DNA from: Myxococcales bacterium | Lineage (GTDB): Bacteria > Myxococcota_A > Polyangia > Polyangiales > JAFGIB01 | Direction: 5' to 3' | Length of the DNA stretch: 44,408 nt | NCBI GenBank assembly: GCA_029880325.1 | Contig: JAOUOP010000063.1 | Span: 1-44,408 of the forward strand | Part shown: piece by piece, positions 1 through 8,400 of the stretch | How the letters are laid out: every line of letters begins with the position of its first letter | Numbering within the stretch: position 1 is the stretch's first letter | The notes under the pieces: model-generated | Seen by the model: only the letters and a program-made list of their open reading frames with translations | The model's database searches: none | What the model was told of the DNA's origin: nothing | Position numbers and translations under genes: made by a program

Positions 1-249
1 CGGGAGTGCTGAGCCGATGATCGGGGTCGATACGATGCCAGATGCAAGGACGGCCTCCGCCGGAATACTCCGTGTATTTCAAGGGGGCCGGACGCCGCAG
101 CTGGCGCCGTAGCGGTCCCGAGAGCGGGTCATGACTCCCGCCGAGCACATCTAGTCACCTGGCGCTGCTCGGACGAGCCGCCGCGGACTTGCAATGCGCG
201 TGGGCCCGCACCCTTTCGAAAACAAACTAAACATAAATTCAGTCTAGAA
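1..249. other. 5' edge, no gene assigned
   Basis: No coding region can be supported here. The first twelve bases could be the last codons and TGA of an upstream gene, but too little is present to tell. The stretch from about 215 onward turns sharply AT-rich compared with the rest of the window, as expected for the promoter and leader of the sigma factor gene that follows. No convincing -35/-10 pair was found. Confidence 0.3.
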
Positions 250-292
250 AAGGAGTAAAAATAACGTAACGTAACGTAAGATTACGGACGCG
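250..292 (+). promoter_or_regulatory. Leader of the sigma factor gene with TAACG repeats
   Basis: An excellent ribosome-binding sequence, AAGGAG, lies at 250-255, but 37 bases before the ATG at 293 and with no ATG, GTG or TTG at normal spacing behind it. Between them are three tandem TAACG units (262-276). The pentamer CGTAA recurs at 265, 270 and 275 and can pair with TTACG at 282-286, just before the start codon. The leader could therefore fold into alternative small hairpins. RpoH mRNAs in other bacteria are controlled at translation by temperature; a similar role here is only an inference. Confidence 0.35.
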
Positions 293-1141
293 ATGGCTAG
301 CGACGACTCCACCCTCTCCGAATACATCCAGCGCGTGCGGGCGATCCCCCGGCTTTCGCGCGAGGACGAGCTGGAAGCGGCTCGACGGGCTCAGGCCGGG
401 GATCAGCAGGCCGCCGACCGCCTGGTGGAATCCAACCTGCGCTATGCGGTGGCCGTGGCCCTGCAATACCGTCGCTACGGCATTCCGATCTGGGAGCTGA
501 TCGCGGAGGGCAGCCTCGGCCTGACGCTGGCGGTCAATAAGTTCGACCCCGACCGCGGCACGCGCTTCGTCACCTACGCCGGCTACTGGATTCGCGCCTA
601 CATCCTCGACCTGGTGGTGCGCTCGGCGCGCCTGGTGGGTGCCGGCTCCGGTGTGCTGCGCTCCAAGCTCTATTTTCGCCTGCGCCGCGAGCGCGCCCAG
701 GTGGCCAGCCACGAGAGCGATCCCGAGCGCAGCGTCGCGATTCTGGCCGAGCGTTTTGGCGTCAGCGAGACCAAGATGCGCGGCATGCTGCTGCAGCTCG
801 ACGCCAAGGACGTCTCGCTCAATGTCACCCTGCGCAGCGACGGCGAACTGACGATGTTGGATCTGCTGGCCGATGAGGGCGCCGATCAGGAGCATGAGCT
901 GGTCCAGCTGGAGCAGCAAACGCAAACCCAGTCCGACGTGCGGCAAGCCCTGACCCACCTCGACCGCCGCGAGCGCTACATCGTGGAGCAGCGCATCATG
1001 GGCGACGAGGGACTGTCGCTGGCCGAACTCGGGCGGCGGCTGGGCGTATCCCGGGAGCGCGCCCGGCAACTCGAGGCGCGCGCCAAGCGCAAGCTGCGCC
1101 GTCAGCTCGAAGCCGGCGAACTCGCGTCCACAGCGGCCTGA
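293..1141 (+). CDS. rpoH: RNA polymerase sigma factor, RpoH (sigma-32) family
   Basis: Sigma-70 family factor of 282 residues, the usual RpoH size, directing RNA polymerase to heat-shock or related stress promoters. Region 1.2 is short. Region 2 runs about residues 45-110 (NLRYAV, ELIAEGSLGL, FDPDRGTRFVTYAGYWIRAYI). Residues 123-133 (RSKLYFRLRRE) match the RpoH box, QRKLFFNLR in the classical family, which separates it from RpoD and FliA. Region 4.2 near the C-terminus (LAELGRRLGVSRERARQLE) is a clear helix-turn-helix. ATG 293 is the only sensible start, although its adjacent ribosome-binding site is poor. Myxobacteria carry several RpoH-like factors (SigB and SigC type), so the exact role, heat shock or development, cannot be fixed. 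It is monocistronic and converges on the next gene. Confidence 0.9.
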   Translation: MASDDSTLSEYIQRVRAIPRLSREDELEAARRAQAGDQQAADRLVESNLRYAVAVALQYRRYGIPIWELIAEGSLGLTLAVNKFDPDRGTRFVTYAGYWIRAYILDLVVRSARLVGAGSGVLRSKLYFRLRRERAQVASHESDPERSVAILAERFGVSETKMRGMLLQLDAKDVSLNVTLRSDGELTMLDLLADEGADQEHELVQLEQQTQTQSDVRQALTHLDRRERYIVEQRIMGDEGLSLAELGRRLGVSRERARQLEARAKRKLRRQLEAGELASTAA

Positions 1142-1193
1142 GGCAGAGCCCAGGCCGCTCGACCGCTCAACCGACGGACAACTCGCTGCGCGT

Positions 1194-3224
1194 TCAGAAT
1201 GCGACCTCGACCCCCAGGAGGGTCAGATCGATATTGAAGAGGATCGTCGGGAACTGCACGTCGATCTCGGGCGCCATGTAGAAGCCGAAATTCTTCATCA
1301 GGCGGTAGCGCAGGTTCGCCCCCACGTGACCGCCCATGAGGCCCGAGGTGGCGAAGGGCGCGTCATCGCTGGACCCGGTCGCTGGCGGCCGCGCCTGGAT
1401 CTGACCGAAGGTACCGCCGACGTAGGCCGAGGCCATCAGCCCCTTGGAGCGCGGCGCCGTGAGCATGTACTCGCCCCGCGCGCCCACCAGCATGTTCGCG
1501 AAGGTTCCCAGCCCGGCGCTGAACTGGTAGCGACCCACGACCGCCAGCGAGATCTTGTCGGTGATGAAATAGCCGACGCCGAAGCGCAGGGCCGCCGTCG
1601 GCACGATTCCGGGCGACTTGACTCGCACGCAATACTTGCTGGGGTAGAGCCGGTTGACGTCCCCGGTCTCCATGTAATCCCGGGGGCCGGTCCAGGTGCC
1701 GTCGGCGCTGCAGTCGCTGAGGTCGAGCAGCTCGTCGCCCGTATAGCCCGAATCCTGATCCGGCTCCCAGGCGGTGACCTTGTCCTGGCCGATCGTAGCC
1801 TGGCCCGCGGGGTCGTTGGGGTCGACGATGGTGCCGGGGAAAAAGAGGTTTCCGCCGCCAGCGACATGGACCTCCGGCACCTCGACGTAGCCGCCGAAGT
1901 CATTGACGAAAATTCGATTGTCGGGCGGAGGGCGGTCGGCGGGCATGCCAGCGGTGACATAGGGCAGACCAGCGACCAGGCCGAGCTGGACGAAGAAACG
2001 CTTGAATTCGTTGGGATCGTCGATCTCGGGTTCGTCGATTTCGCCCCACTCGCCCGTGGTGGGATCGTAGTCGGGGACCTCGGTACCGCCAGCGCCGAGC
2101 AGGGCGCACTCGTCGCGCAGGCACTCCAGCCCCGACTGGCACTGGCTGTCGGCGCTGCAGCTCTCACCGATGCCGGACTTGCCGCGCTTCTCACAGCCCT
2201 TGACGCCTGGAGGACATTCGGACGAGCCACAGCTGGCCGGCGGCGTCGCCCCGGGCAGCGCCGGCTCGGCCTGCGTACGGGCTGCGACGATGGGCACGTC
2301 GATGGGCTGGGCGGCGCTCGCGATCACGCCCACGACACGCCCATCGGCACTCTGGGCCTCGACGTAGTAGGTCAGATGCGGTTCCCAGACGTCGCCACAG
2401 CTGATCTGGTAGGCGTACCCTCCCTGGTAGCGGAACATGGGGACCCGCTTGAACTGCTCCATGCCCAACCCCTTGTAGTAGAGGAAGATCTTCTTGGCCT
2501 GGGCCAGCGGGTTGATCTCGAGGTAGAGCGGCAGCGGCGTCTGGGCCAGCTGCTCCATCGGCGGCACATGCATCAGCGCCTGATCCGGCGGCGGCGGCAT
2601 CGGCTGCTGGGGCGCATAGCCAGGCATCGGTTGGGGCGGATAGCCCTGCCCGGGCATCGGGCCACCGGGCATCGGTCCAGGGGGTCCACCCGGACCCGGC
2701 TGCGGACCGGGCGCCGGTCCACCGGCAGGGCAGCCACCACCGGCCGCCTGCTGCTGCGCCACACCGAAGATCCTTTGGATGTCCGGCGAACTCATCAGCG
2801 GGTCGAGCTGGATCGAAGGGTCGAGACAGACCGCCTGCACGAAGTAGTTGAGGCCCGTGTCGTTGTCGCTGAGCCCGCCGATGTAGACGATGCCCAGGTT
2901 CAAGTTGGTGCGGGCCAACAGGGGTGCGCTGACGCCCCCCTGATAAGCCTGACGCAGAGCGTCTTCCAGCATGGAACCGGCGCGCTCGATGTCGAGGGCG
3001 TTGTAGGCCTCCATGGCCTGACGATTCATCTCGTCGACCTGCTGCTCGGCTCCCTGCGCCGCCACCTGGGTGGGCAAGAGCGCTGCCGCCAACGTCGTCG
3101 CGAGCCCGAGCTGCAGCGCCCCGACAAACGCCAGCGCGATTGCGCGGCTGCGCCGCCTGTTCAGCCCATCGGCCTCGACATCACCCACTGAAAAAACTCC
3201 CCGCAGTCGCCTCTCGTCAACCAT
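1194..3224 (-). CDS. Composite outer-membrane protein: TPR-like, Pro/Gly linker, Cys-rich, C-terminal barrel
   Basis: Predicted 676-residue secreted protein, last gene of a four-gene envelope operon. ATG 3224 was preferred to GTG 3242 because GGGAG sits about six bases before it. A long basic N-region is followed by a hydrophobic segment ending near AAQ, probably a signal peptide. Next come a helical, TPR-like region (about 45-140), a Pro/Gly/Met linker (about 150-205), a beta-rich domain, and a Cys-rich segment with CxxxxQCxxGLxC spacing (about 325-365), seen in many myxobacterial surface proteins. The last 180 residues alternate short hydrophobic strands and end in LLGVEVAF, typical of an outer-membrane barrel closing on an aromatic residue. 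Function is unknown. Its placement downstream of an OmpA-like protein suggests an envelope structural or anchoring role. It is not a known porin family that I can name. Confidence 0.75.
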   Translation of the reverse strand: MVDERRLRGVFSVGDVEADGLNRRRSRAIALAFVGALQLGLATTLAAALLPTQVAAQGAEQQVDEMNRQAMEAYNALDIERAGSMLEDALRQAYQGGVSAPLLARTNLNLGIVYIGGLSDNDTGLNYFVQAVCLDPSIQLDPLMSSPDIQRIFGVAQQQAAGGGCPAGGPAPGPQPGPGGPPGPMPGGPMPGQGYPPQPMPGYAPQQPMPPPPDQALMHVPPMEQLAQTPLPLYLEINPLAQAKKIFLYYKGLGMEQFKRVPMFRYQGGYAYQISCGDVWEPHLTYYVEAQSADGRVVGVIASAAQPIDVPIVAARTQAEPALPGATPPASCGSSECPPGVKGCEKRGKSGIGESCSADSQCQSGLECLRDECALLGAGGTEVPDYDPTTGEWGEIDEPEIDDPNEFKRFFVQLGLVAGLPYVTAGMPADRPPPDNRIFVNDFGGYVEVPEVHVAGGGNLFFPGTIVDPNDPAGQATIGQDKVTAWEPDQDSGYTGDELLDLSDCSADGTWTGPRDYMETGDVNRLYPSKYCVRVKSPGIVPTAALRFGVGYFITDKISLAVVGRYQFSAGLGTFANMLVGARGEYMLTAPRSKGLMASAYVGGTFGQIQARPPATGSSDDAPFATSGLMGGHVGANLRYRLMKNFGFYMAPEIDVQFPTILFNIDLTLLGVEVAF

Positions 3225-3326
3225 CACCAGCTCCCGCGCCACGGCATCGACAACCTAATAATCCAAGCACGCTCCGAAACCGGAGAGCGTCACCACCACC
3301 TCGCAGGAGAGACCGGGAAAGCAGCC

Positions 3327-4346
3327 TCAAGGCCCTTGCACGGCCGTCGAAGCGCCGTCCGTGCGGATGAACTCAACGCGCCGATTCACGGAGCGACCCT
3401 GGGAAGTGCGGTTCGACTCAATGGGCCGTGTCTCACCATAACCCCGCGCCGTCAAGCGTGACGGATCTATCCCATACGCCTGTATCGCTTCCTGCACAGA
3501 CTCGGCCCGAGATTGGGACAACTGCAGGTTGCGCACGGCCGAGCCGGAGCTATCGGTATGCACCTGGATTTCGACGGTGATCTCGGGATGCTCCTGGAGC
3601 GCCAGCGCGATGGTCTCCAACAACGGATGCGACACTGAACTAATGGCGGGACTGTCGACTTCGAACTCGATCGGCTGGCGCAGCCTCAGCTCCCGCGGCT
3701 TGACCTCGAGCACGCGGTAGTCGAGTCGGGCGCATCCCTGGGTGATCGCCGTGCCGGGCAACAGCGGGCAGCGGTCGGCGCTGTCGAGCACCCCATCGCC
3801 GTCGTTGTCGAAGTCCGGGCAACCGTCATCGTCCTGGAAGCCATCGCGGTCTTCCAGCTGATCGGGACAGCGGTCCTGGGTATCGGGCACGCCGTCAGCG
3901 TCGTCGTCGACGTCCGGGCAACCGTCGGTATCGCGATAGCCGTCGAGGTCTTCGGGCGCATCGGGACAGCCATCTCGCCGATCGGGTAGACCGTCATGGT
4001 CGCGGTCGGGCCCCTGGGCGGTGGTCGGACGGGGCGACGGAGGAAGCACCGTCGTGCTCTGGCAGTTGCTCTGCTCGAGCAGCTTTTGGGCCGCGCGGGC
4101 GTTGAGTTCGGCGGTCGAGAGGTGCTCGCGGGCACGCCTGGGATCCCCCTGTCGTACTTCGGCGCGTGCGAACTCGAGGTTGGCGCGCGCCAGGGCGAGT
4201 TCGCGCGGCGCACAGGCCTCGGCGACCGGGCTGGCCAGGCCGTGCAGACGCGCCTCCACGCCTGCAAAGCGCTCTGCAGACGGCGGGCTGGTGCTGGCAC
4301 AGCCGAGCAGTAAGCCCAGCAGCAGCGATCGCCAACAACAGCTCAT
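3327..4346 (-). CDS. OmpA-family lipoprotein with thrombospondin type 3 repeats
   Basis: Peptidoglycan-associated outer-membrane lipoprotein of 339 residues. The N-terminus is a lipoprotein signal (LLLGLLLGCAS) with the lipidated Cys at 16. Residues about 30-95 are helical. Residues about 110-190 hold tandem Asp-rich thrombospondin type 3 units of the DxDxDGxxD...DxCP kind, predicted to bind calcium and form a stiff spacer. The C-terminus is an OmpA/MotB domain with the characteristic HTDSSG, NLQLSQSRAESV and NRRVEF segments; Asp and Arg in these positions bind diaminopimelate of peptidoglycan. The start ATG directly abuts the TAA of the upstream DUF4398 gene, so the two are probably co-translated. 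Function by family knowledge: tethering the outer membrane to the cell wall. Confidence 0.9.
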   Translation of the reverse strand: MSCCWRSLLLGLLLGCASTSPPSAERFAGVEARLHGLASPVAEACAPRELALARANLEFARAEVRQGDPRRAREHLSTAELNARAAQKLLEQSNCQSTTVLPPSPRPTTAQGPDRDHDGLPDRRDGCPDAPEDLDGYRDTDGCPDVDDDADGVPDTQDRCPDQLEDRDGFQDDDGCPDFDNDGDGVLDSADRCPLLPGTAITQGCARLDYRVLEVKPRELRLRQPIEFEVDSPAISSVSHPLLETIALALQEHPEITVEIQVHTDSSGSAVRNLQLSQSRAESVQEAIQAYGIDPSRLTARGYGETRPIESNRTSQGRSVNRRVEFIRTDGASTAVQGP

Positions 4347-4730
4347 TTAGCGCCCCAACCCCCGGTTGCGCGTCGAGCGCGCCAGGGCCTCATCGGCGGA
4401 CTGCTTGGCCTGCCTGGCGAAGCGCAGCGCGTCCTCGTAGTGGGCCTCGGCGGCTTCTTCCCGCGCCTTTTCGAGATGGGCCGCGGCGTAGTGCAGATCG
4501 TAGGGCGCCAGTCGGGCTCCATCGGCCTCTTCGGCGCGCTCCAGAGCCGCGGCGGCATCGGCCTCGGCGGCCGTGTAGAGCGCGGGCCCGCACCCGCCAG
4601 AGCCGAGCAGCAGGGGCAACCATAGCAACACGGCCACCCCCACGAACGTCCACGCCGGTCGGGTCCGGCCCCTGAACCACTGCGTCTCCATGCCTCGACC
4701 AGGCGACTTGGGCCCCATTCCAGACTTCAT
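4347..4730 (-). CDS. DUF4398-like lipoprotein
   Basis: Small protein of up to 127 residues. A hydrophobic stretch ending LLGSGGC is a lipobox, so the mature protein is likely a lipid-anchored helix bundle. The helical part (YDLHYAAAHLEKAREEA, then YEDALRFARQAKQSADEA) fits DUF4398, a short family commonly found next to OmpA-like genes. The stop is directly followed by the start codon of the OmpA/TSP3 gene, matching that known pairing. Two starts are possible: ATG 4730, or ATG 4691, which gives a 114-residue product with a more normal signal-peptide length; neither has a strong ribosome-binding site. A role together with the OmpA protein is inferred. Confidence 0.7.
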   Translation of the reverse strand: MKSGMGPKSPGRGMETQWFRGRTRPAWTFVGVAVLLWLPLLLGSGGCGPALYTAAEADAAAALERAEEADGARLAPYDLHYAAAHLEKAREEAAEAHYEDALRFARQAKQSADEALARSTRNRGLGR

Positions 4731-4745
4731 GCCAGTCGGGTCGGC

Positions 4746-5294
4746 TCAGGCCCGGCGCCGGGCAAACCAAATCCTCGTGATCAAGTACGTCGTGGCGCAC
4801 ACCAGGATCAGCCCCATGGCAGCGCCACCGCGCATCAACGCCCCGCCATAGCGACGCAGGCCGAAGTCGCCGCGGTACTGGGCGTAGGAACCGACCATGG
4901 CCAGCCTCTCGGGCCAGATCACCAGGGCGACCGCAGCTCCGAACGCCGCCACCCCCAATAGCGCATAGGTGACCTGGTGGCGTTGGGTCCGAACCAGTAC
5001 CGCCGCCAGCGCGAAGCCCGCCACGCCCACCAGCCCCTCGCAGACGAAGCCCAGCAGGGCCACCGCGGAGGGAATGTCGCTCACGTCGACGGCGTAGAGC
5101 AGGAACCAATCACCGTGAAAAATGTAGAAATAGACGGAAATCGGGAGCAGCACGAGCATCAAATAGAGGGCGAATGCCCGGAAGCTCGAGCTCAACATGG
5201 CATGCCGCGGACTGAGCCTGAGCTCGGTGGCGCCCGCAAGGGCGGCCGCCACACCGACGGCAAAAGCAACGGAAACGAGGGTTGTTACGGGCAC
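4746..5294 (-). CDS. Integral membrane protein of unknown function
   Basis: Predicted 182-residue inner-membrane protein starting with GTG, first gene of the minus-strand envelope operon. About five hydrophobic segments are visible, near residues 3-22, 38-60, 75-102, 108-127 and 153-176, separated by short basic or polar loops (RTQRHQ, RYGG). No catalytic or binding motif is evident and I recognise no family. Only 15 bases separate it from the DUF4398 gene, so co-transcription is likely. It is divergent from the M23 peptidase gene across about 150 bases that must hold both promoters. Confidence 0.6.
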   Translation of the reverse strand: MPVTTLVSVAFAVGVAAALAGATELRLSPRHAMLSSSFRAFALYLMLVLLPISVYFYIFHGDWFLLYAVDVSDIPSAVALLGFVCEGLVGVAGFALAAVLVRTQRHQVTYALLGVAAFGAAVALVIWPERLAMVGSYAQYRGDFGLRRYGGALMRGGAAMGLILVCATTYLITRIWFARRRA

Positions 5295-5444
5295 GGCGGA
5301 ACCCCGAAAGCAGCTCAGTATCGCAGATCTCGGCGCAGGTCACGACTTCGGCAGGACTTTGCCCAACGCACACGTCCCAGGAGCCGGACTTGACCCGACG
5401 CCAGCGATGGCCGAAAGTCAGCGAGCCCCCCTGGGGATGCGGCT

Positions 5445-6257
5445 GTGATGGGCATCGAGTTCAAATCATCGACGGTCACAGGGGTCGGCCAAGGTCGCAG
5501 GGGAATGTGGCTCGTGCGCGGTCTACCGCTCGCGCTGGCCGCCGTGCTGCTGAGCCCCAATCCGATGCTGGGCGACGGCCGCTCGACCCCTTACGTGGCC
5601 GGCAGCAGCCATGTGAAAAGCACCCGGGCCCTGGAAGTGGTGATGCCGAACCGCTGGCTTCCCTCGAAGGGCCGCGAGTGCATCCGCAAGGGCCGCCATC
5701 GCGGCTTCTGCCAGGGCCCCCGGCGCGTACCGGAGCCCCACGGCGCGGCAGCCGAGCTGGCCGAAAAGCTGGGGCTGGGCACGCGCAAGGCCGCCGGCAG
5801 CCTGCTGATCTCCCCGCCGAAACCCGAATGGGTGGAAGCGGCCGGCCCCGGACGCGAGGAGAGCCTGCTGTGGCCGGTGGCCGGCGGCAAGCTCTGGCGC
5901 GGCTTCGGTCGCGTGACCCGCGGTGCCAAGCGCGCCCGGCGCCACAAGGGGGTCGACATCGGCGCCCCGGACGGCACCCTGCTCCGGGCCAGCAAGAGCG
6001 GCGTCGTCGCCTACAGTGACAACGGGGTGCGCGGCTACGGCAACCTGCTGATCACGATCCACGGCGACGGATCGGTGGCGTTCTACGCCCACTGCCGCTC
6101 CATCTACGTTTTCCCGGGCCAGCGCATCGAGCGTGGGCAAATCGTGGGCGAGGTCGGCCACACGGGCATCGCCCGTGGCTCGCACCTGCACTACGAATAC
6201 CGCGAGCGCGGTCGGCTGCGCGATCCCATGCGCTACTTCGAAGGCGCGCCCGAGTAA
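5445..6257 (+). CDS. M23 family (LytM) metallopeptidase
   Basis: Secreted or periplasmic zinc endopeptidase predicted to cut peptidoglycan cross-links. The M23 domain occupies about residues 143-263. The zinc motif HKGVD (His167, Asp171) and the HLH motif (247-249) are intact, so the enzyme should be active. A hydrophobic segment (LPLALAAVLLS, about 27-37) is the probable signal peptide. Starts at GTG 5445 or ATG 5448 give a long basic N-region; ATG 5505 (MWLVRG), preceded by AGGGGA, gives a normal signal length and may be the true start. The peptidase domain closely resembles the first domain of the double-M23 protein at 9477 (shared YSDN, GTGIARG-like and GRLRDP stretches), so the two are paralogues. 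Confidence 0.88.
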   Translation: MMGIEFKSSTVTGVGQGRRGMWLVRGLPLALAAVLLSPNPMLGDGRSTPYVAGSSHVKSTRALEVVMPNRWLPSKGRECIRKGRHRGFCQGPRRVPEPHGAAAELAEKLGLGTRKAAGSLLISPPKPEWVEAAGPGREESLLWPVAGGKLWRGFGRVTRGAKRARRHKGVDIGAPDGTLLRASKSGVVAYSDNGVRGYGNLLITIHGDGSVAFYAHCRSIYVFPGQRIERGQIVGEVGHTGIARGSHLHYEYRERGRLRDPMRYFEGAPE

Positions 6258-6275
6258 CTCCCTTGTAGCCGGCGC

Positions 6276-7418
6276 TCAGCGTTCCGAGAAAACCGCCTCG
6301 AGCGTTTGGCGCATGTTGTAGCTGGGCGTAAAGCCGAGTTCGCGGCGTGCGCGGCTGTCGTCAACCATGCAGATGTAGCGCAGGTGGTCGAGTTCCGGTG
6401 TCGGATAGCTCGAGGCGCGGTAGGACCACATGCGCCCGATGACGCCACGGGCGACCGGTCCAGGCACCGCGCGCGGGCGCTTGCCGAGCAGTTCGAGCAT
6501 ACGCGACAGCGGTAGCTCGCCGGGGCCGCGAAGGTTGAAGATGCCGCGCACGCCCTTCTGCAAGGACAGATCGATGGCCTCCACCACGTCGCGTTCGTGG
6601 ATCACCTGCATCATCGGGTCAAAGCCCATCACCGTGATCGGTCGATCCATGCGGCAGTAGTTGCTGGGGGCGTTCTTCACACGGCCCAGGATGTGGCAGG
6701 GGCGCAGGATCACCGTCTCGACCTCGGGGTTCTTCCAGAAGAAGCTCTGGGCGACCATGTCGACCTCCACCAGGTCGCGGATCTGGGAGAACTCCTGGGC
6801 CCCGAGCAGCGGCGCCTCTTCGGTCAAGAACTGCGCGTTGTCGGGGCTCGGGCCGTAGAGGGATGCCGACGACAGCACCACCAGCTTGCCGATGCCGTAC
6901 TGGGTCACGTACTCGAGCAGCTTCTGCAGCCCCACCACGTTCCACTCGTGGTGAGCCCGATCGGTCTCGCGCAGGTCGTGCATCACCCCCAGGTGCACCA
7001 CGGCCCGGATGCCACCAGAGCGGAAGATGTCGCGGGTCTTGCGCCGGCGCAGATCGAGCTGATGGTGGACGATGTCCTCCGGGCGATCCTCGAACTTGCG
7101 GCGGTCGATGCCGATTACGGGCCCCTTGCGATGCAGCGTGCGGGCGAGCAGTCGCCCGATGCGCCCGCAGATGCCGGTGATGACGACGGCGCCTTCCTGC
7201 TCGGCTTCGGACTCGGGCGCCGCCACGACGGCGGAGGGCGGGCGCGAAAGCGTGTTGGCCTGCGACTCGGTGTCCTCGACGACCACCGGCGTCGATGGCG
7301 CAGCCGCTTCGGGCGGGGCGCTGGCGGGTTCGCCGCCGGCCGCCGGTGCGCGCACCGAGACACGCCGACGCCGACCGCCGGCCATTGGGGGTTTCGATTC
7401 GCTGCCTTCGTCGTCCAC
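6276..7418 (-). CDS. Atypical extended SDR (NAD-dependent epimerase/dehydratase family)
   Basis: Predicted 380-residue protein. A disordered, charged and Pro/Ala-rich N-terminus of about 75 residues precedes a Rossmann fold beginning VVITGICGRIGRLLA, with the GxxGxxG nucleotide motif. The SSASLYGPS segment marks the SDR active-site strand. Where catalytic SDRs have YxxxK, this protein has FSQIR (Phe210 and Arg214 in this numbering), so classical oxidoreductase chemistry is doubtful. The C-terminal substrate domain looks complete. GTG 7418 lies eight bases after the upstream stop; ATG 7385 is an alternative, and a longer reading frame up to 7487 would overlap the neighbour. It is the third gene of an operon with plsC-like and NTF2-like genes; a lipid or envelope role is inferred from context only. 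Confidence 0.75.
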   Translation of the reverse strand: MDDEGSESKPPMAGGRRRRVSVRAPAAGGEPASAPPEAAAPSTPVVVEDTESQANTLSRPPSAVVAAPESEAEQEGAVVITGICGRIGRLLARTLHRKGPVIGIDRRKFEDRPEDIVHHQLDLRRRKTRDIFRSGGIRAVVHLGVMHDLRETDRAHHEWNVVGLQKLLEYVTQYGIGKLVVLSSASLYGPSPDNAQFLTEEAPLLGAQEFSQIRDLVEVDMVAQSFFWKNPEVETVILRPCHILGRVKNAPSNYCRMDRPITVMGFDPMMQVIHERDVVEAIDLSLQKGVRGIFNLRGPGELPLSRMLELLGKRPRAVPGPVARGVIGRMWSYRASSYPTPELDHLRYICMVDDSRARRELGFTPSYNMRQTLEAVFSER

Positions 7419-7425
7419 GGTCTTG

Positions 7426-8391
7426 TTAGTCGCCCGGCTGATCGGATGGCGTGGGCGGATCATCGTCGGCCGAGCCCGGCGCTGCAAGCACTCCGGCAGT
7501 GACCATCTGGATACGCGCCTCGTAGATCTCGCCTGCCACCAGCAGCATCAGGTTGCGACCGATGATGGGTTCGGCCAGCCGCCCGTCCATGTATTCCCAG
7601 ACCACGCTGACCTCACGCCCCTCCGGCGCGACCCGCAGCTCCTGCAGCCGCATGCCCAGCCACGGCACCGTCGCGAAAGCCGACGCGTAAAAGCCACGCA
7701 CCTCAGAGCGCCCCTCGTGGCGCAGGTAGCTGCCATCCTCGGTCGGAGTGAAGGGCTCCTCGAGCGAGCCCTCGGGGGCGAAGAGCCCGGCAAGGCGCTC
7801 GGGGTCGCGCCGGTTGAAGTGGGCCAAATAGCGGCCCACGAGCTGACGCGGTGCCAGGACTTCGGTCGCGGCCCGGCGATAGACCATGCGTACATCGAAG
7901 CCACGACAGAAAGGCGAGCGAAAGATCACCATCTCCAGGGTACGACCGCTGAGCCTGAGCGCCCCGTCGGCCACCTCGGCTTCCTCGGGACCGCACGACT
8001 CCCCGCCCTGCACACGCACGTCGGCCTCGCGCTCGAAACGAAAGAGCCCCGTCTCGGGTGTCATACGGGCGCGGACGACCGAGGTTCTGAAGCAGCCGCG
8101 GGCATCGAGGCGCGTTTCCTGGGTGAGCAGGAAGGCGTCGGACTCGACCTCGATGTTCAGCTCGCGCTCGAAGCCCTCGCGCTCGAGCCGCAGCCTCCCA
8201 TCGCTGCAGCTGGCTTCGACCCAGCTCCAGCGGCTTCCGTGCAGGCCCTGTTCGGCGGCACCGTCGCTGCCTGGCTCGTCGGCCGATGGCAGCGTCGAAG
8301 CGCACCCAAGCGCTGCCCACCCCAGGGCTGCGGCGGCGAACGCTGCGGCCCGCGGCAACGGGCGACGGAGAAGCGAGAGCGGTTGGGCCAC
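7426..8391 (-). CDS. Lipoprotein with C-terminal NTF2/SnoaL-like domain
   Basis: Predicted 321-residue lipoprotein. The N-terminal signal ends in a lipobox (AALGCAS). Residues about 45-180 form a beta-rich domain with four Cys, possibly two disulfides. Residues about 185-300 (VGRYLAHFNRRDPERLAGLFAPEG, then PFTP, RGFYASAF) have the pattern of the NTF2-like/SnoaL fold, with a helix followed by an acidic 'loss of activity' style segment. The fold binds small hydrophobic ligands in many families, but no catalytic residue can be assigned. It begins with GTG ten bases after the acyltransferase stop and sits between that gene and the SDR, so all three should be co-transcribed. Confidence 0.65.
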   Translation of the reverse strand: MAQPLSLLRRPLPRAAAFAAAALGWAALGCASTLPSADEPGSDGAAEQGLHGSRWSWVEASCSDGRLRLEREGFERELNIEVESDAFLLTQETRLDARGCFRTSVVRARMTPETGLFRFEREADVRVQGGESCGPEEAEVADGALRLSGRTLEMVIFRSPFCRGFDVRMVYRRAATEVLAPRQLVGRYLAHFNRRDPERLAGLFAPEGSLEEPFTPTEDGSYLRHEGRSEVRGFYASAFATVPWLGMRLQELRVAPEGREVSVVWEYMDGRLAEPIIGRNLMLLVAGEIYEARIQMVTAGVLAAPGSADDDPPTPSDQPGD

Positions 8392-8400
8392 GCCGGGAGG

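Noticed and set aside
127..134. GTCATGAC palindrome upstream of the sigma factor gene
   Set aside because: Eight bases of symmetry with unmatched flanks, common by chance.
189..216. Possible sigma-32-type promoter (CTTGCAA, 14 bases, CACCCTTT)
   Set aside because: Matches to both boxes are poor; autoregulation of the sigma factor cannot be claimed from this.
1326..3191. 621-residue open frame on the plus strand opposite the composite outer-membrane gene
   Set aside because: It is the complement of a gene with strong protein features; the translation is His/Arg/Gly-rich with no motif. Long antisense frames are expected in GC-rich DNA.
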